A stretch of DNA of 64,000 bases from Leptolinea tardivitalis (GTDB lineage: Bacteria > Chloroflexota > Anaerolineae > Anaerolineales > Anaerolineaceae). Under the pieces are notes generated by a model that ran no database searches, had not been told where the DNA came from, and saw nothing but the letters and a program-made list of their open reading frames with translations. The position numbers and the translations under genes are program-made. Positions 8,754 through 17,686 of this stretch are shown one piece after another. Each line of letters begins with the position of its first letter. The stretch's first letter is position 1. Location: the NCBI RefSeq assembly GCF_001050275.1, contig NZ_BBYA01000003.1:1-64000 (forward strand), in the 5' to 3' direction.

Positions 8754-9794
8754 ATGATTACTTCATCTCACCGACGATTTAATCCCCTGACTCAGGATTG
8801 GGTTCTGGTATCCCCCCATCGATCCAAACGGCCATGGCTGGGACAGGTGGAAAAAAAGCCGCCTGAATTGCTGCCCGGGTATGACCCAGACTGTTATCTT
8901 TGTCCGGGCAATGAACGAGCTGGTGGTATCAGAAATGACAACTATACCGGTACGTATGTTTTCGATAATGATTTTGCCGCGTTGCTCCCTGAAGTTACCC
9001 ATCAAAAGGACAGTCAGACACATCCTTTGATGAAGGCAGAAGTGGAAACAGGGATATGCCGGGTGGTATGTTTTTCTCCCAGGCACGATCTGACCCTGCC
9101 AGAATTGGAGATATCGGCCATTCAAAATGTCATTGAAACCTGGACGCGTGAATCCGTCGATCTTGCTGCTCGGGAAGATATCGCGTATGTTCAGGTTTTT
9201 GAAAATAAGGGCGCTGTAATGGGTTGTTCAAATCCCCACCCGCACAGCCAGATTTGGTCTCAATCGCGAATTCCCAATGAACCACAAAAGGAATTGATCT
9301 CTCAACAGATGTATTTCAATGAAAACCATCGTCCGATGCTGCAAGATTATCTGACGGAAGAACAACGCTTGAAAGAACGCCTGGTGACTGAAAATGACCA
9401 TTTCATAGCACTGGTTCCATTCTGGGCCATCTGGCCATTTGAAATCCTCGTATCTGCAAAAAGTAATGCCTCCCGCCTGGAAGACTTAAATTCTTCACAG
9501 GTTGAAGCCCTGGCTGATATTTTAAAAAGGGTGACCATTCGATATGATAACCTTTTTGAAACCTCTTTTCCGTATTCCATGGGTTTTCACCAAGCTCCGG
9601 CGGATGGACAGCCCCACCCTGAATGGATTTTGCATGCCCACTTTTATCCTCCATTGTTGAGGTCAGCCACAGTAAAAAAATTCATGGTCGGGTATGAAAT
9701 GCTAGCTATGCCGCAGCGTGATATTACACCTGAAGTGGCAGCAGCCCGGCTGCGGGAACTTTCTGAAACCATCCACTATCGATCCATATCATAA
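8754..9794 (+). CDS. galT: Galactose-1-phosphate uridylyltransferase
   Basis: GalT exchanges UMP between UDP-glucose and galactose-1-phosphate. The 346-residue protein carries the active-site motif NPHPHSQIW, in which the second His of HPH is uridylylated. A CxxC (DCYLCPGN) near residue 50 fits the zinc site of the class. The C-terminal [20 protein letters not shown] segment with further His ligands is also typical. galK follows 29 bp downstream, so the two are probably one operon. The gene begins at the right edge of the DnaA-box region. Confidence 0.95.
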   Translation: MITSSHRRFNPLTQDWVLVSPHRSKRPWLGQVEKKPPELLPGYDPDCYLCPGNERAGGIRNDNYTGTYVFDNDFAALLPEVTHQKDSQTHPLMKAEVETGICRVVCFSPRHDLTLPELEISAIQNVIETWTRESVDLAAREDIAYVQVFENKGAVMGCSNPHPHSQIWSQSRIPNEPQKELISQQMYFNENHRPMLQDYLTEEQRLKERLVTENDHFIALVPFWAIWPFEILVSAKSNASRLEDLNSSQVEALADILKRVTIRYDNLFETSFPYSMGFHQAPADGQPHPEWILHAHFYPPLLRSATVKKFMVGYEMLAMPQRDITPEVAAARLRELSETIHYRSIS

Positions 9795-9823
9795 AAAGAC
9801 TATTCGATACTGCGGGGTTAACC

Positions 9824-10999
9824 ATGAATCTACAAGAGATAGTAACAGCAGAATTTGAGAAACGATTTGGTACTACTCCTGCTCATATTGCCTGTGCTCC
9901 CGGACGAGTAAATCTGTTGGGTGAACATGTGGATTACAACGATGGATTTGTGCTGCCTGCCGCGATTAATCTGGCCACTTGGATTGCCTTTACTGCTTCT
10001 GGCACGGATACCTCTACCCTGTATGCTTTTGACTTGCAGGATGAGACGGTTTTTAACCGGCAGAGTATTCTAAGTAAAACTGATATTGACGGAAAACCTC
10101 TTTCAGAATGGGCGCGATATCCGGCTGGAATGGCCTGGGCTCTTCAAGAAAAAGGATTGGCCGTAAAAGGGATGAAGGCGGTTTTTTCCTCTGATGTTCC
10201 CAGAGGTGCCAGCCTGAGTTCATCGGCTTCAGTTGAGATGACCTTTGGCACAGCCTGGAAACAGCTGGGAGGATGGTCCATTGACCCCATGCAACTGGCA
10301 TTAATAGGTCAGCGGGCAGAAAACAGGTATGTGGGAATGAACTGCGGAATCATGGATCAATTCGCTTCTGCCTGTGGGAAAAAAGACCGCCTGATGCTGT
10401 TGGATTGCCGCAGCCTGGAATATCGCACTCTTCCCCTGCCGCCAGATGTGTCTATTGTGATTGCCGATACGACCGTCAGGCGCACGCTGGTTTCCAGTGC
10501 CTACAATAAACGAAGGGAATCGTGTGAAGAAGCTGTGCGATTGCTAAAGCAAAAGATACCTTCATTGAATTCGCTCCGAGATATCAGTGTGAATGATTTT
10601 GAAACATTTGCAGACATATTGCCGGAAGAGACAGCAATGCGTGCACGGCATGTTGTCAATGAGATTGAACGGACATCGAAAGCGATTCCGTTGCTCGAAT
10701 CAGGTGATATTGTGGCGTTTGGGAAGTTGATGAATGAATGCCATGCCTCGTTGAGGGATTTGTATGGTGTTTCCGGTCCAGAATTGGACCTGATGGCCCG
10801 GCTGGCACAACCCATCAAAGGCTGTTATGGTGCCCGTCAAACCGGCGGCGGATTTGCCGGCTGTACAGTCAACCTGGTGAAGAAGGATATGACGGAAGAG
10901 TTTTCTAAAACACTGGCCAGTCAATATGAAAAGGAAACAAATCTGCATCCGGCTGTGTATATCTGTGAAGCCTCAGAAGGTGCCAGAGTTCTGATTTAA
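9824..10999 (+). CDS. galK: Galactokinase
   Basis: GalK phosphorylates galactose at C1 with ATP, feeding GalT. The 391-residue GHMP kinase shows the galactokinase signature PGRVNLLGEHVDYNDG near residue 26, the GHMP phosphate-binding loop PRGASLSSSASVEM (around residues 125-140), the catalytic-base region CGIMDQFASACG and a C-terminal QTGGGFAGC motif. Length and motif order are complete. It lies 29 bp after galT. Confidence 0.95.
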   Translation: MNLQEIVTAEFEKRFGTTPAHIACAPGRVNLLGEHVDYNDGFVLPAAINLATWIAFTASGTDTSTLYAFDLQDETVFNRQSILSKTDIDGKPLSEWARYPAGMAWALQEKGLAVKGMKAVFSSDVPRGASLSSSASVEMTFGTAWKQLGGWSIDPMQLALIGQRAENRYVGMNCGIMDQFASACGKKDRLMLLDCRSLEYRTLPLPPDVSIVIADTTVRRTLVSSAYNKRRESCEEAVRLLKQKIPSLNSLRDISVNDFETFADILPEETAMRARHVVNEIERTSKAIPLLESGDIVAFGKLMNECHASLRDLYGVSGPELDLMARLAQPIKGCYGARQTGGGFAGCTVNLVKKDMTEEFSKTLASQYEKETNLHPAVYICEASEGARVLI

Positions 11000-11095
11000 G
11001 GAAAAAATGTCAATTTTCCGGCTAAACTGCAGGAGATTTCACCATCAATTTTCCTAATAAAACGAATTTTTTGTGCATTAATCATAATTTGCCGC

Positions 11096-11124
11096 TTGTA
11101 TAACGAGATGGTTTTCTGTATTAT
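11096..11124 (+). promoter_or_regulatory. Sigma-70-type promoter of spoVS
   Basis: TTGTAT (11096-11101) and TATTAT (11119-11124) are separated by 17 bp. Transcription would start near 11131, giving a leader of about 76 nt before spoVS. Confidence 0.5.
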
Positions 11125-11206
11125 TCATTAAGACAATATTAATAAGCCCCCTATTACTAGAGTATTTATCCAAACAATCTATACGAGTAAACCAGGAGGA
11201 AGTACG

Positions 11207-11467
11207 ATGGATGTCATCAAAGTGAAAGCTACCTCCCGCACTGCCGCCGTCGCAGGGGCGATTGCCGGGGTCATCCGCGAAAAGAAACATGCCGAAGTTC
11301 AGGCTATTGGGGCGGGTGCAGTCAACCAGGCAATAAAAGCCCTGGTTTTGGCAAAGGGATATCTGGGAGAAGAAAATATCACGATCGTCTGTATACCAGA
11401 ATTCGTTGATGTTGATATTGATGGAAAAGTTCGGACGGCCATCAAACTGGTGGTTGAGCCAAGGTAA
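11207..11467 (+). CDS. spoVS: Stage V sporulation protein S family (SpoVS)
   Basis: This small 86-residue Alba-like protein matches SpoVS closely: KVKATSRTAAVAGAIAG at the N-terminus, a central QAIGAGAVNQAIKAL helix and a C-terminal PEFVDVDIDGK. An AGGAGG ribosome-binding site sits 7 bp before the ATG. SpoVS affects septation and spore coat assembly in Bacillus, but it is also common in non-spore-formers such as Thermus and Chloroflexota, where its role is unclear; a nucleic-acid-binding function is suggested by its fold. It appears to be monocistronic and has its own promoter. Confidence 0.92.
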   Translation: MDVIKVKATSRTAAVAGAIAGVIREKKHAEVQAIGAGAVNQAIKALVLAKGYLGEENITIVCIPEFVDVDIDGKVRTAIKLVVEPR

Positions 11468-11485
11468 ATGCTTAAAGAAATAAGA

Positions 11486-12136
11486 CTAAAGGGTTTCAGA
11501 GGCTGAGAAAACCACTTCGTCTTTGCCTGTCAACTTTTGTTGTACCTTTTCTGCAATTAAATCCAAATGATCCGGCCTGACGACGTAATCCAGTTCGTCG
11601 GCCGGAACTGTTAATACCGGGCACAGGGTGAATGTAGAAATCCATTCTGTGTACAGGTTATTAACCTGCGCCAGGTAGGCCGGATTGATGGTCTTTTCAT
11701 AATCTCGGTTGCGCAGGGCTATTCGTTTGGAGAGGGTTTCCACAGAGGCTCGTAAAAAAATCACGAGATCAGGCGGAGAAAGGAATTCAATAAGTGTCTG
11801 ATACAATGACCGATAGGTTTTGTAATCGCGGTCGCTTAGATAACCCTGAATATTCAGATTGCGGGCGAAAACCTCGGCATCTTCATAGATGCTGCGGTCC
11901 TGAATGACCGATCCACTGTGATGCAGAATCTTGTGATGAATCTGGAGACGGCGCGAAAGAAAGAATACCTGCGATTGGAAACTCCACCGGCTCATGTCCT
12001 GGTAAAAATCAGCCAGATATGGATTTTCAGATTCAGGTTCATAGAATGGCTGCCAGCCTAACTTTTGACATAACATTTTCACCAGTGTGGATTTGCCAAC
12101 ACCGATGTTTCCGGCTACTACAATGAACTTATCCAT
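11486..12136 (-). CDS. Deoxynucleoside kinase family protein (second copy)
   Basis: This 216-residue P-loop kinase has VAGNIGVGKST near the N-terminus, an EPESENPYLADFYQDM substrate segment and RNRDYEKTI in the lid region, all of the dNK/dGK type. The frame extends upstream to 12319, but that extension runs over a terminator and the ferredoxin gene and has no family similarity. The ATG at 12136, preceded by AAGGAT, is therefore taken as the start. It is paralogous to the gene at 6516. The pair probably supports purine deoxynucleoside salvage. Confidence 0.85.
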   Translation of the reverse strand: MDKFIVVAGNIGVGKSTLVKMLCQKLGWQPFYEPESENPYLADFYQDMSRWSFQSQVFFLSRRLQIHHKILHHSGSVIQDRSIYEDAEVFARNLNIQGYLSDRDYKTYRSLYQTLIEFLSPPDLVIFLRASVETLSKRIALRNRDYEKTINPAYLAQVNNLYTEWISTFTLCPVLTVPADELDYVVRPDHLDLIAEKVQQKLTGKDEVVFSASETL

Positions 12137-12203
12137 GAACGAGCATCCTTGATGATTTGTTAAAGAATTAACCGAATTATACCTATGGGTCTGAACTGCC
12201 GGT

Positions 12204-12236
12204 AAAAAACAAAAGGCAGCCAAACGGCTGCCTTTT
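12204..12236 (-). terminator. Intrinsic terminator of the ferredoxin gene
   Basis: An 11-bp perfect stem (AAAAGGCAGCC with its complement, loop AAAC) spans 12211-12236. On the minus strand it is followed by a run of six T (GTTTTTTACC), a classic intrinsic terminator just past the ferredoxin stop. Confidence 0.8.
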
Positions 12237-12258
12237 GTTTGGATTTTAGAAAAACATC

Positions 12259-12432
12259 CTATGCGGGATGGATGGCATCGCTCGGGCAGACATCTGCACA
12301 GGCGCCGCAATCGACGCATTTGGCTTCGTCGATGGTCATTTTGCCATCGATTTCAGAAATTGCGCTTTCCGGGCATTCGCTTTCGCAAGCGCCGCAATTG
12401 ATGCAGTCATCGGTATTGATTTTATGGGCCAT
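12259..12432 (-). CDS. 2[4Fe-4S] ferredoxin
   Basis: This 57-residue clostridial-type ferredoxin has two complete CxxCxxCxxxCP motifs (CINCGACESECP and CVDCGACADVCP), each ligating a [4Fe-4S] cluster. It is a cytoplasmic, low-potential one-electron carrier, in keeping with an anaerobic host. The ATG at 12432 is preceded by AGGAAGG. An in-frame extension to 12465 lacks such a site. It is followed by its own terminator. Confidence 0.93.
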   Translation of the reverse strand: MAHKINTDDCINCGACESECPESAISEIDGKMTIDEAKCVDCGACADVCPSDAIHPA

Positions 12433-12667
12433 TCGGTTACCTTCCTTTGGGAATGCAAATTTCAAGGGTGTATTGTACTCTTATCAATTCTCTTAGTGAA
12501 GAGTATCACAACTGGATAAAGTCTGTCAATAAATTCACAATAAAATCCGTCACCGATTTTACGGGAAAAATGTCATAAATCAATGGGATCAACAATCAGC
12601 GTTGAACCAAAAAATGAGGAAATATACGGTATAGGAAGCTGCCTTGTAGTATGATTCACTCTATCCA

Positions 12668-13624
12668 ATGAAAAATGTTGACCTGATCATCCCTGTATAT
12701 AACGAAGAAGAGGTTATTGATCTCTTCCATGCTAAATTGACGGCCGCCATCAAAGATCTGCCGTATGTGTTTACCATCTGGTATGTTAATGATGGGTCAC
12801 AAGATGCCACAACCCAAAAGCTGGCTGATTTGGCCAGGACGGATGCCCGAATTCAGGTGGTGGAACTGAGCCGAAATTTTGGACATCAGGCTGCTTTAAC
12901 AGCCGGATTGGACCGTTCTCATGGTGATTATGCCATTTCACTTGACGGCGACGGTCAGCATCCGCCAGAATTGATTGCCGAGCTGCTCAAACTGGCAGAG
13001 AGCGGTTATGACATTATCCAGACTGAGCGTCTGGATGCAGGCGGGACATCGGCCTTTAAACGCTGGACTTCGACTTTGTTCTACCGTCTGATCAACCGAA
13101 TCGGCAGCACGCACATCACCCCCGGTGCCGCAGACTTTCGCCTGCTTTCACGGCAGGTGGTGGAAGCAATCAGGGGTATGCCGGAGTATCACCGGTTTCT
13201 CCGCGGCATGGTGGCCTGGGTGGGATACAAAAGCGTGATTTTGCCGTATATGCCGCCGCCCCGCATGGCCGGCAAATCGAAGTATTCGTTGAAAAAGATG
13301 GTGAACCTGAGCATGGATGCCGTCTTCTCGTTTTCTCTGGTGCCTCTGTATATTGGCATCTCACTGGGACTGCTGATGCTCCTGCTCGCTCTGGTTGAAA
13401 TGATCTATGTGCTCAGCTTCTGGGTGACGGGAAATATCAGCAACCTGGCGCCGGGCTGGAGCTCGTTGATGTTCATCATTCTGCTGGTGGGCGGATTCTT
13501 AATGATCTCCATCGGCGTGATTGGTGTGTATATCGGTTATATCTTCCAGGAAGTCAAGGGGCGGCCGGTTTACCTGGTGCGCGAACCTGCGGAAAATGAC
13601 GATAAAGGTTCCACCGCGGATTAA
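12668..13624 (+). CDS. Family-2 polyprenyl-phosphate glycosyltransferase (GtrB/DPM1-like)
   Basis: This 318-residue enzyme has an N-terminal GT-A domain: LIIPVYNEEEVI at residues 6-17, a VNDGSQDAT motif and the metal-binding LDGDGQHPPELI near residue 97. Two C-terminal membrane helices lie at about residues 220-252 and 262-293. This architecture loads a sugar from a nucleotide donor onto undecaprenyl phosphate. The downstream gene, a multi-span membrane protein, overlaps by 29 bp and probably uses the lipid-linked sugar. A TATGAT sequence ends 12 bp before the ATG and there is no Shine-Dalgarno site, so the mRNA may be nearly leaderless. Confidence 0.85.
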   Translation: MKNVDLIIPVYNEEEVIDLFHAKLTAAIKDLPYVFTIWYVNDGSQDATTQKLADLARTDARIQVVELSRNFGHQAALTAGLDRSHGDYAISLDGDGQHPPELIAELLKLAESGYDIIQTERLDAGGTSAFKRWTSTLFYRLINRIGSTHITPGAADFRLLSRQVVEAIRGMPEYHRFLRGMVAWVGYKSVILPYMPPPRMAGKSKYSLKKMVNLSMDAVFSFSLVPLYIGISLGLLMLLLALVEMIYVLSFWVTGNISNLAPGWSSLMFIILLVGGFLMISIGVIGVYIGYIFQEVKGRPVYLVREPAENDDKGSTAD

Positions 13625-15584
13625 GAAATCCATAGACAGTCTGCACTTCTCCCCCTGGATGGCTCCTTTAGGCCTTCTGGTGGTCTGTCTGGCTGCCTAC
13701 GGTCTGTTATTTCCCTTCCTTGGCTGGTACTGGGACGAGTGGCCGATTACCTGGATCGCCTACAAACTGGGTCCGGATGGATTGGCGCATTATTTTGAAA
13801 CCAACCGCCCCTACTGGGGCTTGATTTACCGTTTCACCACAACTATTCTGGGGGCTGTGCCGTGGTACTGGCAGCTCTTCGGCCTGTTCTGGCGCTGGCT
13901 GGGGGCGGTGCTGGTGTGGGAGATCGTCCGCACCACCTGGAAGCGCTGTGAATTCATGGCGCTTGCGGCCGGTCTATCCTTTGCCCTGTGGCCTTCGTTC
14001 ACCCAGCAGTCCATTGCCATGATGTACGGACACTTCTTTATCGTGTTCGACTGTTTCCTGGCATCCCTGTGGTTCAACCTGAAAGCGTTGGACAACCCCC
14101 GCAAGGCTGTTTGGTGGCTTCAGGCCGCACTCCCGCCGGCAGCACTCAACCTGATGGCCATGGAGTATTTTTTCCTTTTGGAACTCCTGAGGCCGCTTTT
14201 CCTGTTTGCCGCTGTTGAAGGGGAAATATCGGTAAAAAACCGCCTCAAAAAGACGGCTCTCTACTGGCTGCCCAACCTGCTTGTGTTTGGCGCGGTGGGA
14301 TACTGGCGGGCGTTCCTTTTCCCGCATCAGACGCATAATTATCAACCCGTGTTGATGGCTGAAATCAAGTCTACACCCCTGCAGGCATTGCTAAACCTTT
14401 TATCCACCGTGGTGAAAGACCTGTGGACGGTGCTGGGTGCCGCCTGGGGACAGGTTTGGCGCCTGCCGGATTCCTCCCTGTTCAGCCTGCGGACGAGTCT
14501 GGTCTACTGGGCTGGACTGGTACTGCTGGCTGTACTGGTTGGCCTGCTGGCCGGACTGGCTGGCCGGAAGGCAGGCAGATCAGAAAAGAAACGCTGGAGT
14601 TTCCTGTGGATTGCCCTGGCCGGATTGCTGGTGGCTGGCATTCCCTTCTGGGTGACCGGCCTTCCCATAGGTCTGGGTTTCCCGAATGACCGCTTCACCC
14701 TACCGTTCCTCCTGGGGGCGGCGATTCTGCTGGCCGGTCTGTTGGACCGGCTGCCCGGCAAATTTGGTCTGCGCGCCGGATTGACTGCTCTGCTGGTGGC
14801 GGCGGCTGTGGGTCTGCAGGTGCAGACCGGCTTGGCCTACCGCAAAGACTGGAACACTCAGCGCAATCTTTTTTGGCAGTTGAACTGGCGCGCCCCGGCG
14901 CTGCAGCCGGGAACGGCTGTGGTGAGCAGCAATCTGCCGCTGCGGTATTTCAGCGATAATTCCCTGGTCGCCCCGCTCAACTGGATTTACGCGCCCGATA
15001 ACCATACGACCAGCATGGATTACATGTTTTATTACGCTTCGGTGCGCAAAGACCGCGCCCTGAAACTGGAACCGGGTCAGGATATTTACCAGGGATTTCT
15101 AGCGGCAGACTTCAAAGGCAGCAGCGACCGGTTGGTGATGATCGATTTCCAACCGCCCGCCTGCCTGCGCGTGCTGGACAAGGACTTTGACCCGGTCAAT
15201 CCACTGCTGCCTCCGTTGATGCGCGAAGCGGCGAAAAGCAGCAATCCCGGCGTGATCGTGCCAGAGACAAACAGCGCCTTCCAGCCGCACCAACCGGATG
15301 CGGTTGTGTTTGGCCAGGAACCGGCGCACGGCTGGTGTTATTACTTTGAAAAAGCCAGTCTGCTGGCACAGCAGGGCGCCTGGCAGGCGGCTGCCGACCT
15401 GGGCGATGAGGCTTTTGCCCTGGGGGACTATCCCAACGACCCGATAGAACGGTTTGTGTTCATTGAAGCTTATGCCCGTTCCGGTAAAATGGACCGGGCC
15501 CGGGAGTTAAGCGAGGAGACATTGAAGATCACGCCGCTGGTCAAGGCGCCGCTGGATAAGCTGTGGGAACGCATTGGGAAATAG
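13596..15584 (+). CDS. Multi-pass membrane protein, probable GT-C glycosyltransferase
   Basis: This 662-residue protein has about ten hydrophobic segments in residues 15-430 and a soluble C-terminal part ending in helical TPR-like repeats (YFEKASLLAQQGAW and later). An acidic pair in YWDEWP in the first outer loop (residues 44-49) recalls the catalytic Asp/Glu of GT-C enzymes. Translational overlap with the GtrB-like gene suggests it transfers the lipid-linked sugar to an extracytoplasmic acceptor. The longer in-frame start at 13521 lies well inside the upstream gene, so ATG 13596 is preferred. The acceptor is unknown. Confidence 0.7.
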   Translation: MTIKVPPRIKKSIDSLHFSPWMAPLGLLVVCLAAYGLLFPFLGWYWDEWPITWIAYKLGPDGLAHYFETNRPYWGLIYRFTTTILGAVPWYWQLFGLFWRWLGAVLVWEIVRTTWKRCEFMALAAGLSFALWPSFTQQSIAMMYGHFFIVFDCFLASLWFNLKALDNPRKAVWWLQAALPPAALNLMAMEYFFLLELLRPLFLFAAVEGEISVKNRLKKTALYWLPNLLVFGAVGYWRAFLFPHQTHNYQPVLMAEIKSTPLQALLNLLSTVVKDLWTVLGAAWGQVWRLPDSSLFSLRTSLVYWAGLVLLAVLVGLLAGLAGRKAGRSEKKRWSFLWIALAGLLVAGIPFWVTGLPIGLGFPNDRFTLPFLLGAAILLAGLLDRLPGKFGLRAGLTALLVAAAVGLQVQTGLAYRKDWNTQRNLFWQLNWRAPALQPGTAVVSSNLPLRYFSDNSLVAPLNWIYAPDNHTTSMDYMFYYASVRKDRALKLEPGQDIYQGFLAADFKGSSDRLVMIDFQPPACLRVLDKDFDPVNPLLPPLMREAAKSSNPGVIVPETNSAFQPHQPDAVVFGQEPAHGWCYYFEKASLLAQQGAWQAAADLGDEAFALGDYPNDPIERFVFIEAYARSGKMDRARELSEETLKITPLVKAPLDKLWERIGK

Positions 15585-15674
15585 GGGATTGAGCCTGTAT
15601 TGGCACTATTTGGCAGAGAAATGAAATAGGTTTCGACAACTCAATTTTTCATATTCAAAAAGGGAGGAAGAAAA

Positions 15675-16136
15675 ATGAATAAATATATGTTTGATACAAA
15701 TATATACAATCATATTCTTGATGGTTCAATTACAATAGAATCCCATAAAGGAAAAGCTGATTTCTATGCAACTCATGTTCAAATCGATGAATTGAGAAAA
15801 ACAAAAGATAGTGAAAGAAAAAAAGTACTTCTAGAAATCTTTAATCAATTTGTTGAACCAACAGATTTAATTAGTACAGAAACTCCGATCTGGGATGTAT
15901 CGGTATGGGATGGATGTAAATGGAACGACGATACTAGATTGTATGAATCAATAAAGACATCTTTAGACAGCTTGAATAAGAATAAATCGAACAATATTCA
16001 AGATGCTTTAATTGCGGATACAGCAATAAAAAACAATATTATTCTGGTAACCCATGATAGCAACCTCTATATGGTGGCAACAAAACACAAATGCCTTTGT
16101 GTGAACCTATTTATGGTTCTAAAAGATATTGAGTAA
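15675..16136 (+). CDS. PIN-domain protein, VapC-like
   Basis: This 153-residue protein has the PIN nuclease layout: an N-terminal MFDTNIYN with the first metal-binding Asp, ELRK in the first third, QDALIADTAI with the second acidic cluster, and LVTHDSNL near the C-terminus. Such proteins are usually RNase toxins. No antitoxin gene of the usual size is adjacent: there are 90 bp upstream and a non-coding repeat downstream. Base composition is strongly AT-rich compared with the gene before it, so it is probably acquired. AAAGGGAGGAAG gives a strong ribosome-binding site. Confidence 0.7.
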   Translation: MNKYMFDTNIYNHILDGSITIESHKGKADFYATHVQIDELRKTKDSERKKVLLEIFNQFVEPTDLISTETPIWDVSVWDGCKWNDDTRLYESIKTSLDSLNKNKSNNIQDALIADTAIKNNIILVTHDSNLYMVATKHKCLCVNLFMVLKDIE

Positions 16137-16660
16137 CGAATCTTCCCTTTACTTTTCTACCTATGTAAAAAGTTGTAGATACTGTCTTTAAAATCAAGGG
16201 GTAAGTGCTGGAATCTGAAGCTATAGGGTGGGATCGCTTTTGATCCCACCATGACCTATTTTTCCCCCGATCTTCATCCACAACAAGCACCCTTACCATA
16301 CCTTCGCGAAATTTCATATTTATTCAAGAAATCGATAAGTTGCAATGATTTCAAATGCGCGGTATGAATGGACACCGATTCCGGCAATATTGTGCATTCG
16401 CGACCATGCGGGTTTGAAAGAAAATTCAAAGGTACTGAAGGTAAGAAGAATAACCCACCCGGTGATAATGCCCTCTTATAATTCGGTAGGGTCAATTGTG
16501 ACGTCAGCTCGTGGTGGGATCAAAGGCGATCCCACCCTATCGCTAGGATACTTCTGACTCACCTCTTTTGTTAAGGTTCTTCAATTTACAGAAAATATGT
16601 TACACCAACTCCTTATGCCAACTTTAGATGATAAAATAATGATTAGATAATGGGGGACTA
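16137..16660. repeat. Non-coding interval with palindromes and dispersed repeat copy A
   Basis: This 524-bp gap contains two palindromes of the form GGTGGGATC-N6-GATCCCACC, at 16227-16250 and 16513-16536, in inverted orientation to each other. Between them, from about 16290 to 16540, lies copy A of a repeat of about 250 bp whose second copy is at 17338-17590. Shared words include GGGTTTGAAAGAAAATTCAA and GATAATGCCCTCTTATAATT. The structure resembles a small non-autonomous mobile element. No gene was found inside it. Confidence 0.75.
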
Positions 16661-17284
16661 ATGAAAGAATTAGATGTAATGTTGATGTTTAAAGAAGAAT
16701 TTTATAACGAATGTTCATCTCCGATGTTGCTCATTCCATTCAATTCTATTGAATTAATGCAATTTACACAAAATAAAGAAATTCCCATGTCAGTTATTGC
16801 TGATAATTTGCAGCAAATGGTAGATGAGCATCCAGAAAAATTCGGCTTATATAAACGACTAATCATTCATACCTGCAAGATTGCCGGCATAGAATCTTAT
16901 AAACAAAAGAAATTTTTTGTTTCCAATCAATATTTTCTCTCTGCCGCTGCTATTGATCCCGAAAATGTGGAAGTCCGAAAATATCTAGCCCGGAGCTTTC
17001 ACCTTATTAAAAAATATCATGAAGCTATTGATAGTTATATGTTTGTTATTAAAAATGGGGGTTCAGATATTCCTACCTGGGTTTATTTCATTGAATGTCT
17101 GTATATTATTGGCGAAGTTAATCATGCTCAAGGGTTAACCCAATCGCTTTTGAAAAATGTAAAGCGAGATGGTGTTGGTGCAAAATTGATGTTCGGCGTC
17201 ACGGCAACACGTTTATTAGCTGAGGATAAAGCCCCGGAAGAAGTAAGGAATTTGTTTAAACCTTTCTTTTCTCCAGATGAATAA
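16661..17284 (+). CDS. Unrecognised helical protein, possibly TPR-like
   Basis: This 207-residue, AT-rich gene is not recognised. The central part (residues 75-160) reads as paired helices resembling tetratricopeptide repeats (YFLSAAAIDPENVEVRKYLA and HEAIDSYMFVIKNGG), with acidic and aromatic spacing typical of TPRs. There is no signal peptide or membrane segment. It lies between two copies of a dispersed repeat (16290-16540 and 17338-17590), so it may have been carried or bracketed by that element. An adaptor or scaffold role is only a guess. Confidence 0.6.
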   Translation: MKELDVMLMFKEEFYNECSSPMLLIPFNSIELMQFTQNKEIPMSVIADNLQQMVDEHPEKFGLYKRLIIHTCKIAGIESYKQKKFFVSNQYFLSAAAIDPENVEVRKYLARSFHLIKKYHEAIDSYMFVIKNGGSDIPTWVYFIECLYIIGEVNHAQGLTQSLLKNVKRDGVGAKLMFGVTATRLLAEDKAPEEVRNLFKPFFSPDE

Positions 17285-17337
17285 AAAGATATAGGCTGGA
17301 TGACTTGATTCTCCTCAATATGTGATAAAAAGTAGTA

Positions 17338-17590
17338 TCCCATCCTTACCTTCGCAAAATTTAAGATGTATTCCGGAAATCAACAAGACGCAATGGGCTC
17401 AAATGCGTGGCGCGAATGGAAGCCGGTTCCGGCATTATGGAGCATTCCCGACCTTGCGGGTTTGAAAGAAAATTCAAAGGTCATGAAGGTAAAAAATTTT
17501 CCCACCCGGTGATAATGCCCTCTTATAATTCGGCAGGGTTAATTGTGAGGTCAGGTCGTGGTGAGATCAAAGGTGATCCCACCCTATTGC
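17338..17590. repeat. Dispersed repeat copy B
   Basis: This copy aligns with 16290-16540 over about 250 bp at roughly 80% identity by eye. It ends in a palindrome with one mismatch (GGTGAGATC-N6-GATCCCACC, 17560-17583). Short open frames across both copies show parallel translations, but only because the DNA is repeated. The rest of the 17285-17686 gap shows no gene. Confidence 0.75.
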
Positions 17591-17686
17591 CAGGTTCCTG
17601 GTGCGAGTCCATGTTAATGATAGAAGAAATACCAACTTGTTTAGTACATTCGCATTTCAACGCAACTACAGTTAATCCTTCAATAA

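Noticed and set aside
13974-14345. Minus-strand and alternative-frame open frames within the membrane glycosyltransferase gene
   Set aside because: The GC-rich third positions of that gene create long shadow frames; the plus-strand frame has consistent membrane helices.
16345-16557. Open frame similar to one at 17407-17697 (shared HPVIMPSYNS)
   Set aside because: The protein similarity is explained by the DNA repeat copies A and B; the frames start at different points, lack ribosome-binding sites and cross the palindromes.
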